The position numbers and the translations under genes are program-made. Source: Pseudarcicella sp. (GTDB taxonomy: Bacteria; Bacteroidota; Bacteroidia; Cytophagales; Spirosomataceae). Taken from it: a stretch of DNA of 33,093 nt. The notes beneath the pieces are model-generated. The model did no database searches and was not told where the DNA came from. It worked only from the letters and a program-made list of their open reading frames with translations. Position 1 is the stretch's first letter, and every line of letters starts with the position of its first letter. The stretch covers positions 1 through 33,093 of the forward strand of contig JAGNSI010000009.1 in assembly GCA_017988135.1 (NCBI GenBank). Direction: 5' to 3'. Below, piece by piece: positions 22,629 to 31,313 of this stretch.

Positions 22629-25085
22629 ATGAAAATTTTAAAATTTGGCGGCACTTCTTGTGGAACTACCGAAAGCATAAAACAAGTATTGGCTATTATT
22701 GAAAAAAATAATGAGTCGAAAATTGATTTCACCGTAGTATTTTCAGCTATGGGTGGCGTAACTAATCAGCTGATAGCTGCGGGGCAATCTGCTGCCGAAG
22801 GTAATCAAGATTTTTTACAAGCTTTAAAACTTATAGAAGAACGCCATTTTGATGTAGTTCGTGATTTGATAGACGTAAAATCGCAATCAAAAGTTTTTGC
22901 CAACATACGACTAGTCATCAATGAACTAGAAGAACTCTTCAAGGGCGTATCACTGATAGGCGAAATTACCACCAGAACTTCCGATTTGATAATAAGCTTT
23001 GGCGAAAGATTATCAACATTGCTCATTCAACAAATATTAGCTGCCAAAGGTACTCCTTGCGAATTTTTGGACGCTCGAAAAATTATAAAAACGGATGAGA
23101 ATTTTGGATATGCACAAGTAAACTTTCAGCAAAGTAATTTACTGATAAAAGAACACTATCAACAAAATAATACCTTACAACTCGTTACTGGCTTTATAGC
23201 CTCAACTGAAAAAGGACAAACCACTACATTGGGGCGTGGAGGTTCAGACTATACTGCATCCATTATAGGTGCAGCACTAGATGTAGAAGAAATTGAAATC
23301 TGGACAGATGTAGATGGCATGATGACTGCAGACCCCAGAAAAGTAAAAAATGCACTCACCATTCCAAAAATCACTTATGCAGAAGCAATGGAATTGACTC
23401 ATTTTGGAGCCAAAGTGATTTACCCACCATCGTTACAACCAGCTTTTGTTAAAAATATTCCGATTAGAGTACTCAACACTTTCAATGCAAGTTTTGAAGG
23501 AACTGTTATCGACAACAACCCGACTGCATCAGAATATATAATTACTGGCATTAGCTCAATAGATAAGCTAGCATTAGTGAATGTGCAAGGTTCAGGAATG
23601 ATAGGTGTTGCCGGTGTTTCTGCCAAACTATTCAGTGTACTGGCAAAAAACAAAATATCGGTCATACTTATTTCGCAAGCATCGTCAGAACATTCTATTT
23701 GCTTTGCCATAGAACCTGCTTTTTCTGAAATCGTTAAAAATATTCTTGAAAAAGCATTTGAAAATGAAATCAAAAACGGCGATATAGAACGTATAGAAAT
23801 ACAAGAAAACCTATCAGTAATAGCTGTAGTAGGGGAAGGTATGCGTAAGCAAACAGGTGTAAGCGGTAAATTATTCTCTGTTTTAGGTAAAAATGGTATC
23901 AATATAGTTGCTACAGCTCAAGGCTCTTCTGAGCTAAATATTTCTGTTGTAATACCCAACAAAGATATTTCTAAAGCACTGAATGTTATCCACGATACTT
24001 TTTTCTATTCTCAAACCAAAGCACTCAATCTTTTTATAGTAGGCACTGGGCTGATTGGCAAAACTCTTTTAGAACAACTAAAAGGACAAGCCAACTACTT
24101 GTCTAAATACAAAGCACTGAAAATAAATGTAATAGGGCTGATGAATACCAAAAAAATGCTCATCAGCGAGAATGGAATAGATACAAATAACTGGGAGTCT
24201 TTATTGCTTGAAAGTGGAGAAACTGCTTCTTTGGAGGCATTTATTCAAAAGGCAAAAACGCTTAATCTACCCAATTCTGTATTTGCAGATTGCACAGCAA
24301 ACAAATTTATTCATACTGAATATTTAGGTCTATTTGAGTCTAATATTTCGGTAGTTACCCCCAACAAAGTAGCCAATTCGGGTCCTTACCAAGACTATGC
24401 TTTATTACACCAAACAGCTCTCAAAAAAGGAGTAAAATTTCTGTACGAAACCAATGTTGGTGCTGGCTTACCCGTTATCAACACATTGCAAGGACTAATA
24501 GCTTCTGGAGATAAATTTGAAAAAATTGAAGGTGTCCTTTCTGGAACATTATCGTTTATATTTAATAATTTCAAATCAGGTGTAAAATTTGCCGACATTG
24601 TAAAAGAAGCCAAAACAAAAGGCTATACCGAACCAGACCCAAGAGAAGATCTCAGCGGTATGGACGTTGCACGAAAAATATTAATTTTAGGACGTGAAAT
24701 AGGTTTGAAATTAGAACCTGAAGACGTTACAATAGAACAACTTTTGCCAGAAAATTGCCAAAAAGCAGCTACTGTAGACGATTTTTTCAACGAACTAAGT
24801 ATTTCAAACAGCTATTTTGAGGATATGGTAAATACAGCCGAAGCCAAAGGAGAAGTGTTAAGATTTATAGCTACATTAGAAAACAACAAAATTAATATTG
24901 GTGTAAAAAGTATCAACAAAAGCCATCCTTTTTATATGATGGATGGTGCAGATAATGTAATTTCTTTTACCACCAAACGATACAGCGACAGACCACTTGT
25001 AATAAAAGGTCCTGGAGCAGGAGCAGAAGTAACAGCTTCGGGCGTTTTTGCTGACATTGTGGCTATTGGGAGCTATTTAGGATAA
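22629..25085 (+). CDS. thrA: Bifunctional aspartokinase I / homoserine dehydrogenase I
   Basis: This 818-residue fusion catalyses the first and third steps from aspartate to threonine, methionine and the homoserine branch. The kinase part opens with KFGGTSCGT and has the catalytic region TTLGRGGSDYTAS, then TDVDGMMTADPR. Two ACT regulatory domains follow (ALVNVQGSGMIGVAGVSAKLFS; AVVGEGMRKQTGVSGKLFS), implying feedback inhibition, probably by threonine. The dehydrogenase half begins near residue 467 with FIVGTGLIGKTLLEQL and contains TPNKVANSGPY, FLYETNVGAGLPVI, GVLSGTLSFI and TEPDPREDLSGMDVARK. thrB follows after 36 bases. Confidence 0.97.
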   Translation: MKILKFGGTSCGTTESIKQVLAIIEKNNESKIDFTVVFSAMGGVTNQLIAAGQSAAEGNQDFLQALKLIEERHFDVVRDLIDVKSQSKVFANIRLVINELEELFKGVSLIGEITTRTSDLIISFGERLSTLLIQQILAAKGTPCEFLDARKIIKTDENFGYAQVNFQQSNLLIKEHYQQNNTLQLVTGFIASTEKGQTTTLGRGGSDYTASIIGAALDVEEIEIWTDVDGMMTADPRKVKNALTIPKITYAEAMELTHFGAKVIYPPSLQPAFVKNIPIRVLNTFNASFEGTVIDNNPTASEYIITGISSIDKLALVNVQGSGMIGVAGVSAKLFSVLAKNKISVILISQASSEHSICFAIEPAFSEIVKNILEKAFENEIKNGDIERIEIQENLSVIAVVGEGMRKQTGVSGKLFSVLGKNGINIVATAQGSSELNISVVIPNKDISKALNVIHDTFFYSQTKALNLFIVGTGLIGKTLLEQLKGQANYLSKYKALKINVIGLMNTKKMLISENGIDTNNWESLLLESGETASLEAFIQKAKTLNLPNSVFADCTANKFIHTEYLGLFESNISVVTPNKVANSGPYQDYALLHQTALKKGVKFLYETNVGAGLPVINTLQGLIASGDKFEKIEGVLSGTLSFIFNNFKSGVKFADIVKEAKTKGYTEPDPREDLSGMDVARKILILGREIGLKLEPEDVTIEQLLPENCQKAATVDDFFNELSISNSYFEDMVNTAEAKGEVLRFIATLENNKINIGVKSINKSHPFYMMDGADNVISFTTKRYSDRPLVIKGPGAGAEVTASGVFADIVAIGSYLG

Positions 25086-25121
25086 ATTTTAAAAAATAAA
25101 TCCTAGAGATTTATTAACAAT

Positions 25122-26057
25122 ATGACAGATTCGATAAAAGTTTTCGCCCCTGCTACAGTCGCCAATGTTGCTTGTGGTTTTGATATTTTTGGTTTTGCGG
25201 TAGACAATCCTGGAGACGAACTTATACTCAGAAAAACAAATAGCAAGGGTATAATTATCAAAAAAATAGAAGGAGACGATGGCAGATTACCGCTTGAAGC
25301 CTCAAAAAATACGGCAGGAATAGCCATTATCAAATACCTTGAAGCAATAGAACAAACTGGACAAGGCTTTGAAATTGAACTTAAAAAACTCATGCCACTT
25401 GGTAGTGGTTTGGGCTCTTCGGCCGCTTCTGCAGTGGCTGGTGTTTTTGCGGTAAACGAACTTCTAGGAAAACCTTTAGCCCAAAAAGACCTTCTACCTT
25501 TTGCAATGGAAGGCGAAAGAATAGCCTGTGGATCAGCTCATGCAGACAATGTAGGCCCTAGCTTAATGGGTGGATTTGTGGTCATAAGAAGTTATCAGCC
25601 TTTGGATATTATTCAACTAAAAACGCCTCAAGAGCTGTATGCAACCATTGTGCACCCACATATTGAAGTAAACACAAAAGATGCTAGAAATATTTTAAAA
25701 AGAGAAATATCACTACAAAATACCATTACTCAGATGGGAAATGTAGCGGGCTTGGTGGCGGGCTTAATGTTACCTGATTACGATTTAATAGCGAGATCGC
25801 TGGTAGATGTAATTATTGAACCAATAAGATCTATACTCATTCCCCAGTTTGATATTGTAAAAAACGAAGCACTACAAAATGGTGCGTTGGGTTGCTCTAT
25901 TTCAGGTTCAGGACCTTCTATGTTTGCCCTTTCTAAAGATCTTTTTACCGCCAACAGAGTTGGGAAAGCCATGCAAGATGGTTTTGCTAAAGTAGGTATT
26001 GGGTCGGAATGTTATGTTTCGGGCATTAACCAAGCTGGACCAGTTATTTTAGGTTAA
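25122..26057 (+). CDS. thrB: Homoserine kinase (GHMP family)
   Basis: This 311-residue kinase phosphorylates homoserine, committing it to threonine. It shows the GHMP ATP-binding motif PLGSGLGSSAAS (92-103), the N-terminal APATVANVACGFDIFGFAV and the C-terminal GCSISGSGPSMFAL. It is cotranscribed with thrA. The expected third gene, thrC, does not follow: the next gene is folK on the opposite strand, whose stop codon overlaps the thrB stop (26054-26057). Threonine synthase must be encoded elsewhere. Confidence 0.96.
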   Translation: MTDSIKVFAPATVANVACGFDIFGFAVDNPGDELILRKTNSKGIIIKKIEGDDGRLPLEASKNTAGIAIIKYLEAIEQTGQGFEIELKKLMPLGSGLGSSAASAVAGVFAVNELLGKPLAQKDLLPFAMEGERIACGSAHADNVGPSLMGGFVVIRSYQPLDIIQLKTPQELYATIVHPHIEVNTKDARNILKREISLQNTITQMGNVAGLVAGLMLPDYDLIARSLVDVIIEPIRSILIPQFDIVKNEALQNGALGCSISGSGPSMFALSKDLFTANRVGKAMQDGFAKVGIGSECYVSGINQAGPVILG

Positions 26058-26518
26058 GCATTTTGCACGTTGTGTAATAATTGATTTAAAGTAACTTTTA
26101 AAACAGGGTGAATCAAATCTGGATTTAACTGACACAAAGGCATAAGAACAAATAATCTTTCGTGCAAAAATGGATGAGGAATAGTCAATAAAGTATCATT
26201 GAGTACATAATCATCCATAAGTACAATGTCTATATCTATGAGTCTTTCACCCCATTTTTCTTGCCTAATTCTTCCCATTTGGGTTTCTATATCCTGAATA
26301 ACGCTTAAAACTTCGTGAGGACTTAGAGTTGTTTTAAACCAAAGTGCGGCGTTTAGAAAATCATTCTGATCGGTTTTACCCCAAGGTTTAGTCACTAAAT
26401 ATTCCGATTTTTTCACCAATACTCCTACCCTTTCTTCAAGCAATGCAATAGCAGTATTCAGGTTAGTATAGGTATCTCCTAGGTTTGAACCAATTGAAAA
26501 ATATACGTTTGCGACCAT
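26054..26518 (-). CDS. folK: 2-amino-4-hydroxy-6-hydroxymethyldihydropteridine pyrophosphokinase
   Basis: This 154-residue enzyme transfers pyrophosphate from ATP to the pterin in folate synthesis. It has the N-terminal YFSIGSNLGD, FLNAALWFKT, a TQMGRIRQEKWGERLIDIDIVLMDD segment with the two metal Asp, and IPHPFLHERLFVLMPL. Length is normal. It begins 49 bases after the feoB stop, so it may be read through from feoAB. Its stop codon overlaps the convergent thrB stop, leaving no room for a terminator between them. Confidence 0.95.
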   Translation of the reverse strand: MVANVYFSIGSNLGDTYTNLNTAIALLEERVGVLVKKSEYLVTKPWGKTDQNDFLNAALWFKTTLSPHEVLSVIQDIETQMGRIRQEKWGERLIDIDIVLMDDYVLNDTLLTIPHPFLHERLFVLMPLCQLNPDLIHPVLKVTLNQLLHNVQNA

Positions 26519-26567
26519 TGAAAAATAAATCTGATTGTTTTTTTGACCCTAAATTTTATCTTGATTT

Positions 26568-28688
26568 TTATTTTAAAACTTGATAGACCAATAGTGCCGA
26601 AAGGTAAGCAAGGGTAGTCATATAGCCGAATTGCAAAAGGGGATATTTCCACGATTTGGTTTCACGAAAAGTTACCGCCAATGTACTCATACATTGCATG
26701 GCGAAGGCATAAAAAATCAACAACGAAAAACCTAAAGCAGTATCATACAATGGTTTGCCTGTTTTGGGATTGATTTCGGATCTCATTCTTTGCATAACAG
26801 TAGTATTCTCATTATCATTTTCTGAGCCTAAACTATAAATGGTAGACATAGTACCTACAAAAACTTCACGGGCAGCAAATGATGTTATAAGAGCTATTCC
26901 TATTTTCCAGTCATAACCCAAGGGTTTTATGAGTGGTTCTAAGGTTTTACCAAACACTCCTGCATAAGAATTTTCTAATTTTTGAGCTGCTATTTTATTC
27001 TCCAGTTGTATGCCACTAAGTTGAGGATTTTCTTGCCTTACTTTCACTTCGGCATTTTTCATTGCATCTTTAGGCCCATAGCTTGCCATAACCCAGAGCA
27101 AAATAGAAACGGCTATGATTATTTTACCTGCATCTAACACAAATGCTTTGGTAGAGTTGAATATACTCAACGCAATATGTGAGAGTTTGGGGCTTTTATA
27201 AGAAGGTAATTCCATTATAAAATAGCTTCTTTCTTTTACTTTCAACAACATTTTCATTACCCAAGCCGAAGCCAAAGCCATAAAAAATCCTAACAAGTAC
27301 ATGCCAAAAAGTGCTAATCCTTGTAGGTTGAAAAAACCAAATGTATGGCTATTTTCGGGAACCACTAATGCTATAAGTACGGTATAAATAGGCAATCGTG
27401 CAGAACATGACATCAGCGGCGTTACCATAATGGTAATGAGCCTATCTTTGCGAGAATCTATGCTGCGTGTACTCATAATAGCGGGTACTGCACACGCCAT
27501 TCCTGATATGAGTGGCACCACTGATTTACCATTGAGTCCAAACCTACGCATAAGCTTGTCCATGATAAACATTACCCTAGACATGTAGCCCGTTTCTTCT
27601 AAAAGTGCGATAAAGAAAAACAAAAAAACTATTTGTGGAACAAAAATAAGTACGCCACCAATGCCTGCAATAAGACCATCTGTGAGCAAAGAAGTAAGCT
27701 TACTTGGTGGTAGTATATCTTTCAGAAAAACATTAAATTCAGCTATACCATTGTCTATCAAACTCATAGGCAAAGACGACCAAGTAAAAATAGATTGAAA
27801 TAGTATAAATAAAATTCCTAAAAATATAATATAACCTCCTACTGGATGCAAAAATATTTTATCCAGCTTATCTGTCCAAGTATGGATAGGCGACTCCTGA
27901 ACAGGTGTTTTATGCAAACAATGGTCTACTATTTCGCTCAGTTCTTTATACCTATCTATGGTTTCTTTTGCTTGAGATTTTTGCGAATCCCAATTGTTTT
28001 GTTTGATTATTTTATCGAAAAATACTTTTTCAGTGTTATTAAATTGCTTTAAATTATCGTGTTCAGCTAACCACAAGAGAGCATGATAATCTGTAATAGT
28101 AGGATATTTGGTTTTTACTTGTTCTACAATTTCAGTATTATATTCAAATGGCAAACCGTCGTTTGAGTTGTACAATGTTGCCAATGTTTTGTTTACTGAT
28201 AATCTCAAACCATTCAATCCAATACCTTTTTTGGCATTTATTTCGCAAACTTCTACATTGAGCTCTTTGGCTAGTTTCAATGAGTTTACTACTATTCCTT
28301 GATTTTCGGCACTATCTATCATGTTCAGTGCCAGCACTGTAGGTATTCCTAAATCTCTAACTTGTGCAAAAAGTAAAAGATTTCGCTTGAGATTTGAAGC
28401 GTCTACTACCACTATGGCTAAATCTGGAAAATCTACATGATCTGGATTGGCAAGTATGTTTATCACAACTTGCTCGTCCATAGTTTTGGGATAAATACTA
28501 TAAATACCTGGTAAATCTATTATTTGAGCATCATCTCCTGCCTCTATTTTCCATTTGCCGATGAGCTTATCCATGGTTACTCCAGGAAAATTGCCCGTTT
28601 TTTGGCGAAGCCCCGTCAATGAATTAAACAATGACGATTTTCCTGCATTTGGATTGCCAATAAGTGCTATTTTAGGAAATTTTTTCAA
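26568..28688 (-). CDS. feoB: Ferrous iron transporter B
   Basis: This 706-residue inner-membrane protein takes up Fe(II). The N-terminal G domain shows the P-loop GNPNAGKSSLFNSLTG (12-27), DLPGIYSIYP and LNMID (G4). Helical linker residues follow. From about residue 285 several membrane helices carry two Gate regions (GCVPAIMSTRSI-like ACAVPAIMSTRS; FAAREVFVGTMSTIY). The middle segment with AMKNAEVKVRQENPQLSGIQLENKIAA is the usual soluble insertion. It follows feoA by 14 bases on the same strand. No FeoC is seen. Confidence 0.96.
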   Translation of the reverse strand: MKKFPKIALIGNPNAGKSSLFNSLTGLRQKTGNFPGVTMDKLIGKWKIEAGDDAQIIDLPGIYSIYPKTMDEQVVINILANPDHVDFPDLAIVVVDASNLKRNLLLFAQVRDLGIPTVLALNMIDSAENQGIVVNSLKLAKELNVEVCEINAKKGIGLNGLRLSVNKTLATLYNSNDGLPFEYNTEIVEQVKTKYPTITDYHALLWLAEHDNLKQFNNTEKVFFDKIIKQNNWDSQKSQAKETIDRYKELSEIVDHCLHKTPVQESPIHTWTDKLDKIFLHPVGGYIIFLGILFILFQSIFTWSSLPMSLIDNGIAEFNVFLKDILPPSKLTSLLTDGLIAGIGGVLIFVPQIVFLFFFIALLEETGYMSRVMFIMDKLMRRFGLNGKSVVPLISGMACAVPAIMSTRSIDSRKDRLITIMVTPLMSCSARLPIYTVLIALVVPENSHTFGFFNLQGLALFGMYLLGFFMALASAWVMKMLLKVKERSYFIMELPSYKSPKLSHIALSIFNSTKAFVLDAGKIIIAVSILLWVMASYGPKDAMKNAEVKVRQENPQLSGIQLENKIAAQKLENSYAGVFGKTLEPLIKPLGYDWKIGIALITSFAAREVFVGTMSTIYSLGSENDNENTTVMQRMRSEINPKTGKPLYDTALGFSLLIFYAFAMQCMSTLAVTFRETKSWKYPLLQFGYMTTLAYLSALLVYQVLK

Positions 28689-28702
28689 CGATATTTATTT
28701 TA

Positions 28703-28927
28703 TTAAACAATTTCAATGTTTGCTGCCTCTATTTTGCGCATGGATAATATATAGCCAGAAATTTTTATAGCAATAGGGTCGCCAAATGGTGCTATATGCC
28801 TCAATATTACTTCGGAACCTGGTAAACAGCCCATTTCTAATAGTTTCACAGAAAGACTTTCGTCTTTGAAACCAACGATAATACCGTTTTCACCCTTTTT
28901 TAAGTCGGCTATGGTTTTTGTTCCCAT
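28703..28927 (-). CDS. feoA: Ferrous iron transport protein A
   Basis: This 74-residue cytoplasmic SH3-like protein has ADLKKGENGIIVGF, a middle KLLEMGCLPGSEVILRHIAPFGDPIAIKI and a C-terminal YILSMRKIEAANIEI, all typical of FeoA. It is thought to act with FeoB, possibly as a regulator of its G domain. It is the first gene of the feoAB(-folK) run and divergent from the ccm genes. Confidence 0.94.
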   Translation of the reverse strand: MGTKTIADLKKGENGIIVGFKDESLSVKLLEMGCLPGSEVILRHIAPFGDPIAIKISGYILSMRKIEAANIEIV

Positions 28928-28974
28928 TTATTCTTTTTGAATGTTTTTTATTTAGATTAATTCAAAACAAAAAT

Positions 28975-29014
28975 CAAAATTACTAAAAATTAACGTTTAA
29001 TAAATTAATTAAAC
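28975..29014 (-). promoter_or_regulatory. Candidate feoA promoter and dyad operator
   Basis: On the - strand, TAATTTTG (28982-28975) fits the -7 box and lies 47 bases before the feoA ATG. Upstream of it, over the -33 region, lies a dyad GTTTAAT-N6-ATTAAAC at 28995-29014. This position suits a repressor site. No TTG is found at the normal -33 distance. The binding protein (iron regulator or other) is unknown. Confidence 0.38.
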
Positions 29015-29070
29015 AAAACATTTTTTATGAATTTGTAATTTTTGAAGATTCATTCAAATCAATAATGTTG

Positions 29071-29078
29071 TAACTTTG
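29071..29078 (+). promoter_or_regulatory. Possible -7 box for the ccm operon
   Basis: TAACTTTG matches TAnnTTTG and lies 66 bases before the ccmB start. A TTTG at 29041-29044 is 26 bases upstream, longer than the usual spacing, so the match is partial. Confidence 0.35.
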
Positions 29079-29144
29079 CATGAAAATTTAAATAAAATTC
29101 GTTTGTTTTTTTAATTATATAAAACAAATATTATTCCCTAAAGT

Positions 29145-29846
29145 TTGGATATTAGTCTGCGACATTCAAATCAAAAAGCGTTGTTAAAAACCATTAAAAT
29201 ACTGATTCAGAAAGAGATTACTTTAGAGTTGCGTCAAAAAACAGCACTTTATAGTATGATTTTATATGTGGTAAGTACAGTGTATTTATGTTATTTATCT
29301 TTTAAATTAAAAACCAACGACCTCAACCCTATCACTTGGAATACCATTTTTTGGATAATTACACTTTTTTCGGCAGTAAATACTATCTCCAAAAGCTTTA
29401 CTCAAGAACGACAAGAGCGTATGTTGTATTATTATACCATTGCCAACCCTGTGTCTATCATTTTATCCAAAACGATATATAATGCCTTGCTGATGGTTGT
29501 GCTCACGATGGGTGGATTTCTATTTTATATTTTGGTAATGGGAAATCCTGTGCAAGACGTTTTATTGTATCTTACAAGTGTTGTTTTGGGAGCACTGGGC
29601 TTTGCTGCCACTTTAACGATGGTGGCTGGTATTGCTGCAAAAGCAAACAATTCGGCAACGCTTATGGCGGTATTGAGTTTTCCAGTGGTAATACCTATGC
29701 TGGTAATGGTGTTGAAAATTTCTAAAAATGCAATGGATGGACTAGACAGGTCTCTTAGTTATAAAGAAATAGCCACCATGTTGAGTGTAGATGCTATAAT
29801 AATAGTTTTGAGCGTAATTCTTTTTCCTTTTTTGTGGAGGAGCTAA
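29145..29846 (+). CDS. ccmB: Haem exporter permease CcmB
   Basis: This 233-residue inner-membrane protein is part of the system I cytochrome c maturation ABC complex. It has six hydrophobic segments, an N-terminal amphipathic QKEITLELRQK stretch and FTQERQERMLYYYTIANPVSIILSK, typical of CcmB. The start shown is a TTG at 29145, just after an in-frame stop at 29139. A second in-frame TTG at 29181 is possible. No ATG is available before the first membrane helix. The ATPase ccmA is not upstream: feoA is divergent there. The 3' end sits 14 bases before the likely ccmC ATG. Confidence 0.88.
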   Translation: MDISLRHSNQKALLKTIKILIQKEITLELRQKTALYSMILYVVSTVYLCYLSFKLKTNDLNPITWNTIFWIITLFSAVNTISKSFTQERQERMLYYYTIANPVSIILSKTIYNALLMVVLTMGGFLFYILVMGNPVQDVLLYLTSVVLGALGFAATLTMVAGIAAKANNSATLMAVLSFPVVIPMLVMVLKISKNAMDGLDRSLSYKEIATMLSVDAIIIVLSVILFPFLWRS

Positions 29847-29860
29847 ATTTTTTAAAACAA

Positions 29861-30523
29861 ATGATTAAAAATTGGTATAAAATAGTAGGTTCTTTGTTGT
29901 TGCTATATGTGGTAATAATGGGTTTTTTGGGTCAAGTACCTAGACAAGCTATATTAAACGAAACGGTCAGAAACCTATATTTTCATGTTACGATGTGGTT
30001 TTCTATGATTTATCTATTAGGAACTTCGGTTTTTTATGCCATAAAATATTTAAAAAATCCATTGGAAGAATATGATGTAAAGTCTGAAAGCTTTGCATAT
30101 GTAGGCATTTTGTTTGGTACGTTTGGTATGATTACGGGAAGTATTTGGGCAAAATACACTTGGGGATATTGGTGGACAAACGACCCCAAACTCAACTCTG
30201 CTTCCATAGGAATGCTTATATATTGTGCCTATCTGATATTAAGAGGTTCATTTTCTGACGAGCAAAGAATGGCACGTATTTCGGCGGTTTACAATATTTT
30301 TGCTTTTTGCATATTTATGGTACTTATCTGGATTTTGCCTCGCCTCACAGAGTCGTTACACCCTGGCAATGGTGGTAATCCTGGTTTTAAGATTTACGAT
30401 ACAGACCATTTGATGCGAATAGTTTTTTATCCTGCCATTATAGGCTGGATTATGTTGGGTTACTGGATTAGTAATCTGACAATTAGACTGAAACAATTGA
30501 ACAACAAGCTAAACGAAGCTTAG
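29861..30523 (+). CDS. ccmC: Haem handling protein CcmC (CcsA/CcmC family)
   Basis: This 220-residue inner-membrane protein starts at ATG 29861 (MIKNWYKIVGS). A GTG at 29834 would add nine residues and overlap ccmB. It has about six hydrophobic segments and the tryptophan-rich haem motif WGYWWTNDPKLNS. The conserved His residues appear in NLYFHVTMWFSMI and in LTESLHPGNGG. In system I, CcmC loads haem onto CcmE in the periplasm. The neighbours ccmB, ccmD, ccmE and ccmF support this assignment. Confidence 0.92.
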   Translation: MIKNWYKIVGSLLLLYVVIMGFLGQVPRQAILNETVRNLYFHVTMWFSMIYLLGTSVFYAIKYLKNPLEEYDVKSESFAYVGILFGTFGMITGSIWAKYTWGYWWTNDPKLNSASIGMLIYCAYLILRGSFSDEQRMARISAVYNIFAFCIFMVLIWILPRLTESLHPGNGGNPGFKIYDTDHLMRIVFYPAIIGWIMLGYWISNLTIRLKQLNNKLNEA

Positions 30524-30557
30524 TTTGTTTACTAAAAAATTAGAATTAATAATAAAT

Positions 30558-30800
30558 ATGGATACAATGAAAAATATATTTTTTCCAAAAATTAAAACAT
30601 TTTTTGTGATAGCCTTGGCAACATTATTTTCGCATGTTGCTCTGGCTCAAGAACCTGTAGAAATGGCAGACAAGCTACGTGAAGACGGAAAAATATATGT
30701 TGTAGTGCTGGTACTCGCCGTGATTTTTGCAGGAATCATTGGTTATTTGGTTTATTTAGACAGAAAAATCACGAAACTCGAAAAACAACACAACCAATAA
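30558..30800 (+). CDS. ccmD: CcmD-like small membrane protein
   Basis: This 80-residue protein starts at ATG 30558 (MDTMKNIFF); a TTG at 30525 would add eleven residues. It has a hydrophobic N-terminal segment ending HVALAQ, like a signal peptide. A single membrane helix (YVVVLVLAVIFAGIIGYLVYL) and a charged tail with RKITKLEKQ follow. Position between ccmC and ccmE and size match CcmD, which helps release holo-CcmE from CcmC. Sequence conservation in this family is low, so the call rests mainly on context. Confidence 0.75.
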   Translation: MDTMKNIFFPKIKTFFVIALATLFSHVALAQEPVEMADKLREDGKIYVVVLVLAVIFAGIIGYLVYLDRKITKLEKQHNQ

Positions 30801-30835
30801 TCAAAAAAAATATTGGTTTTAAATAATCCAAAAAG

Positions 30836-31270
30836 GTGAAAAAAATACATTTAATAGGAATTATAGTAGTAGCTATAGCCATATCTATAATAGTAGCAAC
30901 TAGCTCAGATGCAAGCGTTTATACAGATTTTGGCGAAGCTAAACGTTTAAAAAACGATGGAAGCAATAATGCTGTGCATGTAGTTGGTAAGCTTAAAAAA
31001 GGAGCTGACGGCAAAATCACAGATATGTTTTACGAGCCTACAGTAGATGCCAATCATTTTGAGTTCAAGATGATAGACCTAAAAGGAAACGAGCAAAAGG
31101 TTGTTTACAATGCCCCAAAACCCAAAGATATAATAAGTGCGGAGCAAGTGGTTATTGTAGGTAAAATGAATGGTGAGGTATTTGAATGCGACAAAATTTT
31201 GTTGAAATGCCCTTCCAAATACCAAGACGGTAAAACGGATTTTGTAGAACAAAAAAAAGAAAATAATTAG
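30836..31270 (+). CDS. ccmE: Cytochrome c maturation haem chaperone CcmE (CxxxY type)
   Basis: This 144-residue periplasmic haem chaperone is anchored by an N-terminal helix (IGIIVVAIAISIIVATS, about 7-23). The OB-fold domain carries VHVVGKLKKG, DANHFEFKMIDLKGNE and EQVVIVGKMNGEVFECDKILLKCPSKY. The haem-binding His of the E. coli type (HxxxY) is replaced by Cys125 in CPSKY (Cys125/Tyr129). This CxxxY variant is known from archaea and some sulfate reducers. The start is GTG at 30836; no ATG fits before the helix. ccmF follows 43 bases downstream. Confidence 0.93.
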   Translation: MKKIHLIGIIVVAIAISIIVATSSDASVYTDFGEAKRLKNDGSNNAVHVVGKLKKGADGKITDMFYEPTVDANHFEFKMIDLKGNEQKVVYNAPKPKDIISAEQVVIVGKMNGEVFECDKILLKCPSKYQDGKTDFVEQKKENN

Positions 31271-31313
31271 TCAAAAAAACTTCTAAAGCGGCTTTCAATA
31301 TCGCTTTTGCATT

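Noticed and set aside
23420-23902. A 160-codon open frame antisense to thrA
   Set aside because: It is fully covered by the ACT region of thrA, which is certain. There is no independent evidence of coding.
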